A stretch of 64,000 nt of DNA. Origin: Streptomyces sp. NBC_01754 (GTDB taxonomy: Bacteria > Actinomycetota > Actinomycetes > Streptomycetales > Streptomycetaceae). A program made the translations under genes and the position numbers. The stretch lies in assembly GCF_035918015.1 (NCBI RefSeq), contig NZ_CP109132.1, positions 2,604,001-2,668,000 on the forward strand, read 5' to 3'. Positions 43,152-52,310 of this stretch are shown in pieces; within the stretch, counting starts at the first letter, position 1; each line of letters begins with the position of its first letter. Under the pieces are notes generated by a model. That model had not been told where the DNA came from. It was given only the letters and a program-made list of their open reading frames with translations, and made no database searches.

Positions 43152-45355
43152 GCGACCGGCCTCCGGTCCGTCTGCGGCGCTTCCTTGCGGGGGCGGGGCA
43201 CGGGCCCTCCCGGTGCCTCCACCACGCCCGTACGGCGCAGCTTCTGCCAGCGCAGCCGGCCGCCGGTGAGAGCGGTGATCCACGACTGGAGCAGCACCAC
43301 GTACATGAGCTGCCGGTAGAGGATCTGCTGGAGCGGCAGCGAGATCAGGTGGGTCATGCGTTCGCGGTCCAGCCGGAAGGCGTACGCGGCGCACACCGCC
43401 TGGATCAGCAGCACTCCGAACCACGCGGTGACCGTCTTGCCCGTCGGGCCGAAGACCAGCCCGTACAGCAGGAAGACGTCGATGAGGGGGGCCAGCAGCG
43501 GGGCGACGACCATGAACAGGGAGACGAACGGAAGTCCGACCCGCCCGAAGCGGCCCGAGGGCCCCCGTTCGACGACCGCGCGGCGGTGCTTCCAGATGGC
43601 CTGCATCGTGCCGTACGACCACCGGTAGCGCTGCGACCACAGCTGCTGCACGGACTCAGGGGCCTCGGTCCAGGCCCGGGCGTTCTCGGCGTAGACGACG
43701 CGCCAGCCGTCGCGGTGCAGTGCCATCGTGACGTCGGTGTCCTCGGCGAGGGTGTCCTCGCTCATGCCGCCGATCCGGTCCAGCGCGTCCCGGCGGAAGG
43801 CGCCGACCGCACCCGGGATGGTGGGCATGCAGCCGAGGACGTCGTACATCCTGCGGTCGAGGTTGAAGCCCATCACGTACTCGATGTGCTGCCAGGCACC
43901 GATCAGCGAGTCGCGGTTGCCGACCTTGGCGTTGCCCGCGACCGCGCCGACGCGGGGGTCTCCGAAGGGCTGCACGAGTTCGCGGACGGTGGTCGGCTCG
44001 AAGACGGTGTCGCCGTCCATCATCACGACGATGTCGTAGCGGGCGTGGGCGATGCCGTTGTTGAGCGCCGCGGGTTTTCCGGCGTTGCGCTGGCGGACGA
44101 CCCGGACGTTCGGGATGCCCATCGCCTCGACGACGTCGCCCGTGCCGTCCTTCGAGCCGTCGTCGATGACGATGACCTCGATCGGGTAGTCACTGGCCAC
44201 CAGCGACCGCACGGTCGACTCGATGCACTTGCGCTCGTTGTACGCCGGGACGAGCACCGACACCGGGCGGGTGAACGGTTCGCCCCAGCGGAAGTCCTTG
44301 TGGCGGACGCGCCGGGCGTGCAGGAAGGAGAGCAGCAGCATCAGCCCGAAGCGGGTGATCACCAGGAAGCCGATGACGGAGAGGCCGACCACCAGGACGC
44401 TCGTGACGTGCTCGGAGATGTCCACGGCGTACACGAACGCCTTGCCCTTCCAGAGCGCGAACCCGGTGACCGGGGTGTGCGCGCTGGAGGCGCCGAGGGC
44501 GCTGGTGAGGTTGGTGAACTCGTATCCGCGCTCCTGCATGTCCGGCAGGAACCTGTCCAGGGCGCGCACGGTCTGGGACCGGTCGCCGCCGGAGTCGTGC
44601 ATCAGGATGACGGCGCCCTTGCCGTGCCGGGGCGTGGCACGGTCGATGATCGCCCGGACGCCGGGGCGCTTCCAGTCCTCGCTGTCGGTGTTGTTCACGA
44701 CGGTGAGGTAGCCGCGGCTGCCTATGTACTGCGTGACCGGCCAGGACTTGTTGTCCATGGCGTCGGAGAACGAGGAGTACGGCGGGCGGAACAGGGAGGT
44801 ACGGATACCGGCCGCGCCCGCCAGTACCAGCTGGTTCTGGGAGAGCTCCCAGTCGATGCGGCTCGTGGACTGGTAGGAGAGGTCGGGGTGGTTGAAGGTG
44901 TGCAGTCCGACTTCGTGGCCCTCGTCGACCATGCGCTTGACGAGCGCCGGATAGCGCGAGGCCATCGTGCCGGTGACGAAGAAGACTCCGTGGGCGTCGT
45001 ACTTCTTCAGCTGGTCCAGGACCTTCGGGGTCCAGACGGGGTCCGGGCCGTCGTCGAAGGTCAGGACTATCTTGTGGTCGGGTATGCGGAGCGTCGTGGC
45101 GGGTTCACCGGCCGTCCGCGCGTCGATCACGGGGCCACCGTCGAGCACCTCGTCGGGTACCTGGCTGGTGGAGGCCGGCGGCTGGACACGGTGGTCCGCG
45201 AGGATCTCGCTGTGTACGTAGCCACGCAGCATCAGCATGGCGAGCAGGGCCACGAGGAGAAGCGACGGAAGCAGGTAGCGCATCGGCATCCTGCGAGGGG
45301 TGGTCCGCTTCTTCTTCCTCGGGTTGTGCCTGCCCCGCCGGGCGGGGGTTGTCAT
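43148..45355 (-). CDS. matB: Bifunctional polysaccharide deacetylase / family 2 glycosyltransferase
   Basis: 735 residues. After a basic start and membrane helix (residues 26-46) comes a NodB-type deacetylase with TFDDGPD, HTFNHPD metal ligands and RPPYSSF, facing outward. A second helix follows, then a GT2 processive synthase domain with VLVPAYNERK, DDGSKDGT, DGDT, EDTDVT and QRYRW, and further membrane helices. It polymerises and partly deacetylates a beta-linked GlcNAc polymer. The fusion matches MatB of S. coelicolor. ATG 45355 directly follows the preceding stop. Confidence 0.9.
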   Translation of the reverse strand: MTTPARRGRHNPRKKKRTTPRRMPMRYLLPSLLLVALLAMLMLRGYVHSEILADHRVQPPASTSQVPDEVLDGGPVIDARTAGEPATTLRIPDHKIVLTFDDGPDPVWTPKVLDQLKKYDAHGVFFVTGTMASRYPALVKRMVDEGHEVGLHTFNHPDLSYQSTSRIDWELSQNQLVLAGAAGIRTSLFRPPYSSFSDAMDNKSWPVTQYIGSRGYLTVVNNTDSEDWKRPGVRAIIDRATPRHGKGAVILMHDSGGDRSQTVRALDRFLPDMQERGYEFTNLTSALGASSAHTPVTGFALWKGKAFVYAVDISEHVTSVLVVGLSVIGFLVITRFGLMLLLSFLHARRVRHKDFRWGEPFTRPVSVLVPAYNERKCIESTVRSLVASDYPIEVIVIDDGSKDGTGDVVEAMGIPNVRVVRQRNAGKPAALNNGIAHARYDIVVMMDGDTVFEPTTVRELVQPFGDPRVGAVAGNAKVGNRDSLIGAWQHIEYVMGFNLDRRMYDVLGCMPTIPGAVGAFRRDALDRIGGMSEDTLAEDTDVTMALHRDGWRVVYAENARAWTEAPESVQQLWSQRYRWSYGTMQAIWKHRRAVVERGPSGRFGRVGLPFVSLFMVVAPLLAPLIDVFLLYGLVFGPTGKTVTAWFGVLLIQAVCAAYAFRLDRERMTHLISLPLQQILYRQLMYVVLLQSWITALTGGRLRWQKLRRTGVVEAPGGPVPRPRKEAPQTDRRPVA

Positions 45356-46069
45356 CTAGTGAGCGCCTTCTCCTGGTTGCACCGTTGGTTCCGAGGGGGT
45401 CGGGGGCGGGGGCCCGGTCACGTCCGGGTCCTCGGGGTTCGTCTCCGGCGCGGAGGGGCCGCCCGTGGCCGGCTCGGAGGCGGAGGGACCGGGGCCCGAG
45501 TCGGCGGAGGACCTGCCGTCCGAGGGCGGTGCCGGGGACCTCGACGCCGAGGTGCCTGTGCCGGCGGCGGAGCCCGGCGCGGAGGCAGGTGTGTCGGCGG
45601 ACGCCTCCGAGCCCGTGGCGGGGTCGGTGTCCGGCAGGGAGGGGGCGGTGGTGGCGCCGGGGGGCTCGGCCGTCGGGCTGGTGCTGGTGGACGGTGTGAG
45701 GGGTACCTCGACGTCGTCGGCCTGCTGCTCCTCCTGCCCGGATATCGGCAGGAAGGGAGCACTGGAGTTCCCCCCGAGCACGGCCACCACCAGGGTCACC
45801 GCGTAGACGGCGCAGACCGTGGCCAGGAACCAGCCCAGGCGCCGGTAGGTCTTGCTGCGACGGCCGCTCTCGTCGACGAAGACGGGGCCCTCCGGGGGCT
45901 CCGCGGGGGCGGCGTCCTCCGGGGGCTCCGCGGGGGCGGGGTCCGCAGATAGGTCGGCGAGCTGCCTGCCGAGGCCGTCGAGCCGGAGGGTGGCATCGTT
46001 CGGCTCAGGCGTATGCCCGGTGCGAGTTCCTTCGCGCCAATTGTCCACAGATGTCTGCACTTCCCCCAC
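45356..46069 (-). CDS. Single-pass membrane protein of the mat operon
   Basis: 237 residues. A cytoplasmic Ala/Pro/Glu-rich start contains a duplicated PAEPPE unit (about 45-65). One membrane helix follows at about 79-100 (LGWFLATVCAVYAVTLVVAVLGG), then a disordered Thr/Ser/Pro tail outside the membrane. No enzyme motif. Its TAG is immediately followed by the matB ATG, so it is translationally linked and probably contributes to export or regulation of the polymer. GTG 46069 is the likely start; a GTG three codons later is an alternative. Confidence 0.75.
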   Translation of the reverse strand: MGEVQTSVDNWREGTRTGHTPEPNDATLRLDGLGRQLADLSADPAPAEPPEDAAPAEPPEGPVFVDESGRRSKTYRRLGWFLATVCAVYAVTLVVAVLGGNSSAPFLPISGQEEQQADDVEVPLTPSTSTSPTAEPPGATTAPSLPDTDPATGSEASADTPASAPGSAAGTGTSASRSPAPPSDGRSSADSGPGPSASEPATGGPSAPETNPEDPDVTGPPPPTPSEPTVQPGEGAH

Positions 46070-46214
46070 TCAAGAAAAGGGCGCGTGGGAATGACTGAAT
46101 TTTTACCGTGTGTCGGGTGCCCCCGCTTCAGCCCACGGACCACGGACCACTACGCACCGGAGGATTGAATGTAGCGCACGCCCATGACCGCCAACCCCGG
46201 GTCTCGGGGGTTGT

Positions 46215-47186
46215 TCACGAATGGTGACGCATGAGTGATGCATCGGTGTCCGGCAGCCATGATCCGGACGGCCGGGCCATCCACCCTTCTCCGGCAGCAA
46301 ATTCGTCGACCGCCGCACGCAGCGCGTCGAGTCCGGGATGATCCGCCCCGGTACGCCACACCATCAGCAGCGGGGACAGCGGGACCGGGCGCACCAAGGG
46401 GCGCACCACCGTGCGAGGCAGCGGCGGAAAGTCGACGACCGTAAGCACAGGGTGACCGTTCTTCTCCATCACCCGTTGAAATTCGGCCACTCCGACCGCC
46501 AGCGGAGCGGGTGGGGCGAGCACGATATTCCAGGAGTCGAAAAGACGTGCGGCAAGATCCGTCCACTCCAGGGTGCGCGCATTACCCGCGCCCGCGTAGA
46601 CGGTTTCCCCGGCGAGATCCCCCAGTGCGACGACCTCGCACCCGGCAAGAGAATGATCGTCCCGGAGCAGCACGGCCATCGGCTCGTACCGCACCGGCCG
46701 CACGGAGAGCCGGGCGAGGACACCGGGGTCCAGCCCGGCGGCCCGGCCGAAGGAGACGTCGAGCCGACCGGCGAGCACCTCGGCGGCCGCCCAGGTCAGC
46801 CCGCTCTCGAAGCGGGCCATCAGTTCGCACTCGGGGGCCAGCTCCCGGGCCCTGGCCAGCACCCGCGCGGCGGCCATCCCGTCGGTGTTGAGGTCGACGA
46901 GCAGGGGCCGGGCGGCCGGGTCGGCGAAGGCGGTGGCGAGCGCGGCATGGGCGTCGAGCACCCGGCGGGCGTAGGGCAGGAGCCGCTCCCCGTCCGGGGT
47001 GAGCGACACCTGACGGGTGGTGCGGACGAAGAGCGCGCAGCCCAGCTCGCGCTCCAGCCGGCGGATGTCCCGGCTGAGCGCCTGCTGCGCGACGTAGAGC
47101 CGCGCGGCGGCACGGGTGAAGTGCAGGTCCTCCGCGACGGCGGCGAAGGAGCGCAGGAGCCGGGGGTCGATGTCGGGAACGGTCAC
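46215..47186 (-). CDS. LysR-family transcriptional regulator
   Basis: 323 residues. N-terminal HTH (LRSFAAVAEDLHFTRAAARLYVAQQALSRDI) and a substrate-binding domain follow. GTG 47186 is the start. Divergent from the MFS exporter gene with 83 bp between, a typical arrangement in which the LysR protein controls the transporter; the effector is unknown. Confidence 0.9.
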   Translation of the reverse strand: MTVPDIDPRLLRSFAAVAEDLHFTRAAARLYVAQQALSRDIRRLERELGCALFVRTTRQVSLTPDGERLLPYARRVLDAHAALATAFADPAARPLLVDLNTDGMAAARVLARARELAPECELMARFESGLTWAAAEVLAGRLDVSFGRAAGLDPGVLARLSVRPVRYEPMAVLLRDDHSLAGCEVVALGDLAGETVYAGAGNARTLEWTDLAARLFDSWNIVLAPPAPLAVGVAEFQRVMEKNGHPVLTVVDFPPLPRTVVRPLVRPVPLSPLLMVWRTGADHPGLDALRAAVDEFAAGEGWMARPSGSWLPDTDASLMRHHS

Positions 47187-47197
47187 CGACCGAATTT

Positions 47198-47208
47198 ACA
47201 ACAGTTGT
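47198..47208. promoter_or_regulatory. Inverted repeat between LysR and MFS genes
   Basis: ACAAC-a-GTTGT (47198-47208) is a perfect inverted repeat in the divergent promoter, close to the LysR start. LysR proteins often bind T-N11-A type palindromes, so this is a candidate operator. Confidence 0.45.
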
Positions 47209-47269
47209 GCGTGAACAAGCGCTGATCAGGTGTTGGACGGTCCGCTCCGTCCACCATCAGGGTTGTTCC

Positions 47270-48484
47270 GTGCCTCAGGAATCCATAGCCACCCACCCCC
47301 CGGCCGTTCGCGGCACCCCCTACCTCCGGCTGCTCTCCACCCCCGGTGCCCGCGCCTTCACGGCGGGCAACCTCCTCGCCCGGCTGCCCATGGGGATGTT
47401 CAGCGTCAGCGCCGTCATCATGATCGCCGGCGCGCACGACTCGTACGCGCTGGCCGGGGCGGTCACCGCGACCGGCCTCGCCGCGACCGCCGTGGTCGCC
47501 CCCTGGACGGCCCGGCTGGTCGACCGCCACGGCCAGGCCAGGATCGCGGTCCCGGCCACCGCGCTCGCCGTCCTCGGCTCACTGGCCCTGGTGCTGTGCG
47601 TGCACTACGACGCACCGGTCTGGACCCTCTTCCTCGCGTACGCCGCCACCGCCACCACTCCGAACACCGGCGGGATGTCCCGTGCCCGCTGGGCCCATCT
47701 GCACCGGGGCGACCCGGCGGCCCTGCACACCGCGAACTCCTTCGAGCAGGCCGCGGACGAGCTCTGCTTCATGCTGGGCCCGGTGCTGGCCGCGACCCTG
47801 TGCGGGGCGCTCTTCCCCGAGGCGGGCACCCTGACCGGCGCGGTCCTGCTGATGACCGGCATCCTGGTCTTCGCCGCGCAGCGGGCGACCGAACCGCCGG
47901 TGGCCCCGCGGGGGACGGGCACCACGGCCTCCCCGCTCCGCAGCCCCGGCGTTCCTCCGCTGCTCGCCGTCTTCCTGGCGACGGGGGCCGTCTTCGGGGC
48001 GATGGAGGTCGTCTCCATCGCCCACGCCGGGGGCGCGATCCTGGCCCTCCAGGCCGCCGGTTCCTGTGTGGCGGGGCTGGTCTACGGTTCGCTGCGCCCC
48101 GCCGGGGACGTACACCGCAGGCTGCTGGTCTGCCTGGCCTGTATGACGGCCCTGATGTCACTGCCGCTGCTGGCCGCCACCGCGACCGGCTCACTGCCCG
48201 TGCTGGCCGGCTGCCTGCTGCTCGCGGGAGCGGCCACGGCCCCCACCATGGTCACCGGTATGACCCTGATCCAGCGCGTCACCCCGCAGGCGCAGCTCAA
48301 CGAGGGCATGACGCTCGCGGTCACCGCCCTGCTGGGCGGCATAGCGGCGGGCTCGGCGGCGGGCGGCTGGCTGGTGGAGCACGCCGGTACGGTCACGGGC
48401 TACACGGCACCCCTGGGCGCGGCGGCCCTGGCGCTGGTCATCGCGGTGACCGGATACGCGACGCGGCGGCCTGGACGCCGCTGA
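47270..48484 (+). CDS. MFS transporter
   Basis: 404 residues with about 12 membrane helices. LARLPMGMFSVSAVIMIAG is helix 1 and LVDRHGQAR the relaxed motif A loop between helices 2 and 3. GTG 47270 (VPQESIATHPP) is chosen; an upstream ATG at 47207 lies over the operator. Substrate unknown; probably exports the compound sensed by the divergent LysR regulator. Confidence 0.82.
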   Translation: MPQESIATHPPAVRGTPYLRLLSTPGARAFTAGNLLARLPMGMFSVSAVIMIAGAHDSYALAGAVTATGLAATAVVAPWTARLVDRHGQARIAVPATALAVLGSLALVLCVHYDAPVWTLFLAYAATATTPNTGGMSRARWAHLHRGDPAALHTANSFEQAADELCFMLGPVLAATLCGALFPEAGTLTGAVLLMTGILVFAAQRATEPPVAPRGTGTTASPLRSPGVPPLLAVFLATGAVFGAMEVVSIAHAGGAILALQAAGSCVAGLVYGSLRPAGDVHRRLLVCLACMTALMSLPLLAATATGSLPVLAGCLLLAGAATAPTMVTGMTLIQRVTPQAQLNEGMTLAVTALLGGIAAGSAAGGWLVEHAGTVTGYTAPLGAAALALVIAVTGYATRRPGRR

Positions 48485-48515
48485 CCAGGCGGCAGTCGGT
48501 CCGGTGGCCCGCCGC

Positions 48516-48725
48516 TCAGGCCCGCTGCCGGATCCATGCGGCCAGCTCGCGGACCACTGCGGCGGACGCCCCGCCCAGGTGCACGAGCGGCTGGTCGGTG
48601 ACGGTGGGGAAGTCGCCGCGCAGTGAGGGCAGGGTGATGCCCGCCAGCTTCAGCGCGTCGGCCAACTCCCGCGCCGCCAGGTCTCCTTCCCTGAGCGCGT
48701 CGCCGTTCGCCGTCGGTCGGTCCAT
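48516..48725 (-). CDS. Small conserved hypothetical protein
   Basis: 69 residues: MDRPTANGDALREGD, then AARELADALKLAGITLPSLRGDFP and WIRQRA. AGAGGCGGC precedes ATG 48725. It resembles small partner proteins found next to HATPase/XRE/DUF397 groups in Streptomyces. Helical, no membrane segment, function unknown. Confidence 0.6.
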   Translation of the reverse strand: MDRPTANGDALREGDLAARELADALKLAGITLPSLRGDFPTVTDQPLVHLGGASAAVVRELAAWIRQRA

Positions 48726-48768
48726 GGCCGCGTGCCGCCTCTCTTCGCCGGATGGGGGTGTCGGGACG

Positions 48769-48966
48769 TCAGTACCGACGTGGTGGGGGCGCCGCGAGGG
48801 CGAGTCCGAGTTCACCGGCCGCCTCCACCACGAAGGACATGAGCTGTGCGGTGGTGAGCGCCTCGCGCCGTTCGCCGTCCGCCCCGAACAGCAGGACGTA
48901 CCCACCCGGTTCGGTCCTGATCAGCGGTACGCGCAGTCCCGGCGTCGTCCCCGTCTCCTCGCCCAC
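48769..48966 (-). CDS. Small hypothetical protein
   Basis: 65 residues: MGEETGTTPGLRVPLIRTEP then GGYVLLFGADGE and LTTAQLMSFVVEAAGELGLAL. GTG 48966 has GGAGGA upstream. Third-codon GC is high and the product is protein-like, while the overlapping tail of the HATPase frame is not, so this frame is the one under coding constraint. Function unknown; grouped with the HATPase, XRE and DUF397 genes. Confidence 0.6.
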   Translation of the reverse strand: MGEETGTTPGLRVPLIRTEPGGYVLLFGADGERREALTTAQLMSFVVEAAGELGLALAAPPPRRY

Positions 48967-49390
48967 CGGACTCCTCCACCGTGTGGGGGCCGCCGGCCGC
49001 GCCCCGGTCCCCCTTGAGCACGAAGTACGTCGCCTTGCCGCTCGGCACCGGGCGCACACCCCAGTCGTCGGCGAGGCTCGCCACCAGGAACAGCCCCCGG
49101 CCGCCCGGCTCCGTCGCGGAGCCCTGGCGCAGTACCGGGACACCGCCGCCGTGGTCGATGACGCTGACCGTGAGTACGGCGCCGGAGCGCGCGCAGATCA
49201 CCCGGCAGGAGCTGCCGCCCGTGGCGTGCAGCACGGCGTTGGTGACGAGTTCGCTGACGAGCAGTTCGGCCGTATCCGAAAGCTCGTCCGTGAACCCCCA
49301 GCCGCACACCACCCTTCGCACGCGTTTTCTAGCTTCCGGAACCCACTTCTCCACGGCCGGAAAGACAAAGGTCCGCTCTTCGTTGAGCAC
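48812..49390 (-). CDS. HATPase_c anti-sigma-type ATP-binding protein
   Basis: 192 residues as the frame runs. Residues 1-130 are the SpoIIAB/RsbW-like ATPase fold: N box SELVTNAVLHA, G1 IDHGGG and G2 GGRGLFLVASLADDWG. The last 50 residues are Arg/Gly-rich and overlap the 65-residue gene; they look like read-through rather than a domain, and normal members end near 140-150. It may bind a sigma factor or the neighbouring XRE/DUF397 partners. Divergent from the XRE gene. Confidence 0.75.
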   Translation of the reverse strand: MLNEERTFVFPAVEKWVPEARKRVRRVVCGWGFTDELSDTAELLVSELVTNAVLHATGGSSCRVICARSGAVLTVSVIDHGGGVPVLRQGSATEPGGRGLFLVASLADDWGVRPVPSGKATYFVLKGDRGAAGGPHTVEESGGRGDGDDAGTARTADQDRTGWVRPAVRGGRRTARGAHHRTAHVLRGGGGR

Positions 49391-49616
49391 CAGAGTTCAC
49401 CTCTCGGCGGGTGGCGAAGGCTGGCGAATACCGGCTCTCACCACGGGCGTTGCCACACATCGCCACAATGGTGTGACGGTGCGTGATCGACCCCGTCACG
49501 GTAGCGCCGCATACTCCCTTTTTGCAACTATGCTTTTCGCATACATGCACGATTGCTTGCTGGCGCTTGCGCCCGGCCAGCGGGCACACTGAGCCCCGAC
49601 AGATTCGAGGAGCGTG

Positions 49617-50480
49617 ATGGGCCAGACGATCAGGAGCCGCCGTCTGGGGTCCGACCTGCGGCAACTGCGCCGGAAGGCCGACCTCACGGCCGAGGCGGTC
49701 GGTGCCGAACTCGGTTTCTCCCAGTCCAAGATGAGCCGCATAGAAAGCGGGGACGTCCGCGTCTCCCGTACCGATCTGAAGGCCCTTCTCGCGCTCTACG
49801 AGGTCACCGACGAGAAGCAGATCGCCGCCTTCCTGGACGCCGCGAAGGACGCCAAGTCCCGTGGCTGGTGGATCGCCTACGAGGACGCGCTGCCGCGTGA
49901 GTACCGCGACTTCATCGCGCTGGAGGGCACGGCGGCCGGCATCCGCACCTTCGAGGGCATGATCGTGCCGGGTCTGATGCAGACTCCGGACTACACCCGC
50001 CACATCATCACGGCGGGCCCGGCCGTGCTGCCGCCCGGCCACGTGGACTCACTGATCAAAGTGCGGATGGAGCGGCAGTCCATCCTGGAGGGCGAGCAGC
50101 CGCCCAAGATCTGGGCCATCGTCACCGAGGGTGCCCTGCGGCAGGTCGTCGGTGGTCACACGGTAATGCTCGACCAGTTGCACCATCTCACCCGGCTGAC
50201 CGAGCACAGCAACATCACGCTGCAAGTCCTGCCGTTCGAGGCGGGCGCCCACGCGGGCGTCCAGAGTTCATTCTGGCTCTTCGATTTCCCGACAGACCCC
50301 AGCATCGCCTGCGTGGCCAACCTGACGGGGACCCTGTTCATGGACCAGATCGGGCAACTCCAAGCGTTCTCCGACGCTTTCGACAACCTCCGGGCCAGCG
50401 CCCTGAGCCCGGCCGATTCACTGACGCGCATCACCGGCATCATGGCCCTGATGCGCCGCGAACAAGATCAGAGGAAGTAA
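49617..50480 (+). CDS. XRE-family regulator with DUF5753 domain
   Basis: 287 residues. N-terminal HTH (SDLRQLRRKADLTAEAVGAELGFSQSKMSRIESG) and a DUF5753 domain (EGMIVPGLMQTPDYTR, then EHSNITLQVLPFEAGAHAG). GAGGAG precedes ATG 49617; a GTG three bases earlier is also possible. Such WhiJ-like regulators pair with a DUF397 protein, acting as a repressor/antagonist pair in Streptomyces development and antibiotic control. The stop overlaps the DUF397 start as TAATG. Confidence 0.88.
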   Translation: MGQTIRSRRLGSDLRQLRRKADLTAEAVGAELGFSQSKMSRIESGDVRVSRTDLKALLALYEVTDEKQIAAFLDAAKDAKSRGWWIAYEDALPREYRDFIALEGTAAGIRTFEGMIVPGLMQTPDYTRHIITAGPAVLPPGHVDSLIKVRMERQSILEGEQPPKIWAIVTEGALRQVVGGHTVMLDQLHHLTRLTEHSNITLQVLPFEAGAHAGVQSSFWLFDFPTDPSIACVANLTGTLFMDQIGQLQAFSDAFDNLRASALSPADSLTRITGIMALMRREQDQRK

Positions 50481-50689
50481 TGATGACCACCCCCACTATC
50501 GTCGGTCCGTTCGTCAAGTCCTCCACGAGCGGTCAGCAGGACGCCTGCGTGGAGGTGGCACCGCTCTCGGACGGCGGCCGCGCGATCCGCGACAGCAAGG
50601 ACCGGCACGGCCCCCAGCTCTTCTTCTCCCCCACCCAGTGGGCCGCCTTCACCGACAGCGTCAAGTCGGGCGCCCGCGACGCCGCCTGA
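50480..50689 (+). CDS. DUF397 protein
   Basis: 69 residues with the family pattern VKSSTSGQQDACVEVA, IRDSKDRHGPQLFFSPTQWAAF. BldB/WhiJ-partner type; binds or antagonises the upstream XRE regulator. Two adjacent ATGs (50480, 50483) are possible starts. Confidence 0.88.
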   Translation: MMTTPTIVGPFVKSSTSGQQDACVEVAPLSDGGRAIRDSKDRHGPQLFFSPTQWAAFTDSVKSGARDAA

Positions 50690-50940
50690 CCGGCGCCGAC
50701 CCCACGGCGGGCCGGGTCCTGCGGATGACGTCCGCGCGACCCGGCCCGTCGTCGTACGAGGACTCCGGACGGTCGAACAAGTAGAGCGCGCCATCGTGGC
50801 CTCATCGCTGCCTTCACTCACGTCGACGCGGAGTACAAAGACATCGCGGCACGCGACCGTACCCTGCGGTTCGTCGCCGAGAGCTCGACCCCGCAGTCCG
50901 TACCGAATGCGCGGGACCGCTCCTGAGGACCGCTGTACGG

Positions 50941-51856
50941 CTACCGGAGGACACCGGCGCGCGCAGCGAGGGCGCGGAGTTCGGGCGTAGTGCGGCCGGA
51001 CAGCAGGAGTCCGGAGACAAGGGACCTCACTGCGGGTCGGGAGTGCGTCTCCTGGGGTGCTTGGTGTTCGGCTGCCAGGAGCGAGCGTACGCATTCGTCC
51101 CGCCGTCCGCGTTGGGCCAGGGCGGCCGCCACGTCGGTGTAGTAGCGTGCCCGGCGTTCCACGCTGGGCAGGCTCTGCGGTGGCAGTGCACGGGCGGCAG
51201 CCAGGGCCGCGGAGGGGTCTCCAGCGGACGATTCGGCGGAGATGCGGTGGAGCTGGACGGTGGCCGGGCCGAAGCCGCCACCGTGATCACGCAGCACAGT
51301 GGTGCCGCCAAGGGCAGCGGCGATGGCGGCGGCCTCGTCCGTCAGTCCCCGCATCCCCTCCTGGTCGCCGCCCCTCGCGGCACTGTACGCGGCTGACTGG
51401 ATCAGCAAGCCGCGCTCGGCAGCGCTGCTGCGGGACACGCGAAGCGCCGGGTCCTCGGCGGCGTTGAGCGCGATCGACAGTGCTTGCTCCTCCCAGCCGG
51501 CGCGGCGGGCGAGTACAGCGAGGTTCCGCGGCTTCCGCCACCACGAGGGGGTGTCCGGCGGCTTCAGCCATCTGGCGGGCGCGGTCGGCTGCCATCCAGC
51601 CAAGCTGCTGCTCGTCGAGCTTGACGAGTATGCGGGTCGCCAGAAGGTAGCTCTGCCCGAGCAGGTCGAGGTGATCTCGCTTGTCGGCGGGCCTGAGCGC
51701 GTGTCCGGCACGGATCAGGCGGGGCAGGCGGACAGCGAGGTCGGTGTAGTGGCAGGTGTGGAAGTCAGCGTGCACGCGAGCGAGCTCGACAGGACGCAGA
51801 TCACATAATCCCTTCGCGCTCGGCGTCGGGAGAAAGCCGCCGAGTCCGGCCGTCAT
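50941..51856 (-). pseudogene. Frameshifted TPR-type regulator-like gene
   Basis: ATG 51856 overlaps the stop of the 148-residue gene. The frame reads MTAGLGGFLPTPSAKG, YTDLAVRLPRLIRAGHAL, WMAADRARQMAEAAGHP, then loses sense after VVAEA. The matching continuation is one base out of frame from about 51530: RNLAVLARRAGWEEQALSIAL to LRALAARAGVLR and a stop at 50941. Together it would be about 300 residues of TPR repeats like the C-terminal part of XRE-TPR regulators, without the HTH. A one-base change at a CGCGGC run would restore it, so a sequencing error cannot be excluded. Confidence 0.65.
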
Positions 51857-52299
51857 CTTGTGGCGTCCCGGCCCATCGCGCTGCCGGCGAACTCCAGCAG
51901 CAATTCCACCAGCGCGTGGCTCTTCCAGTGCCGCAGCTCCGCCTCATTCAGCAGCTCCGGGCCGCCGGCCATCATCAGGTCGACCAGCCGGCCTCTCGCC
52001 CGCCGCTCCCGGCGCCGGCGCCACCAGCCGCCGCCCGGCCGGTTGAGGTCCCGAACCTTGCGGATCTGGTCCACCATCGCCCGGGTCTGTTTCTCCTGCT
52101 CGGACAACCACACCTGCCTCGCACTCTCCGAGAGCTCCTGGACAGCCACCCGGGCGGGTTTGCTGTCGCCGCTCCACTCGCTTCCGCACAACTGCTCCAC
52201 AGCCTCCGCGAGCGACGCTTCAGCCCTCGCTACGTCGTCGCCGCACCGTGTACCCGCCAGCTGGTCCGGGCTGCGGTGCCCGTCGTGTGTCGGCTGCAC
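51853..52299 (-). CDS. Hypothetical charged helical protein
   Basis: 148 residues starting at GTG 52299 with AAGGGG upstream. Long charged helices (VARAEASLAEAVEQL, ARQVWLSEQEKQTRAMVDQIRKV) flank a Trp/Arg-rich patch (GGGWWRRRRERRARG). No recognised domain. Coupled by ATGA overlap to the frameshifted TPR gene and 11 bp after the broken methyltransferase, suggesting an operon in decay. Confidence 0.6.
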   Translation of the reverse strand: MQPTHDGHRSPDQLAGTRCGDDVARAEASLAEAVEQLCGSEWSGDSKPARVAVQELSESARQVWLSEQEKQTRAMVDQIRKVRDLNRPGGGWWRRRRERRARGRLVDLMMAGGPELLNEAELRHWKSHALVELLLEFAGSAMGRDATR

Positions 52300-52310
52300 G
52301 CCATTCCCCT

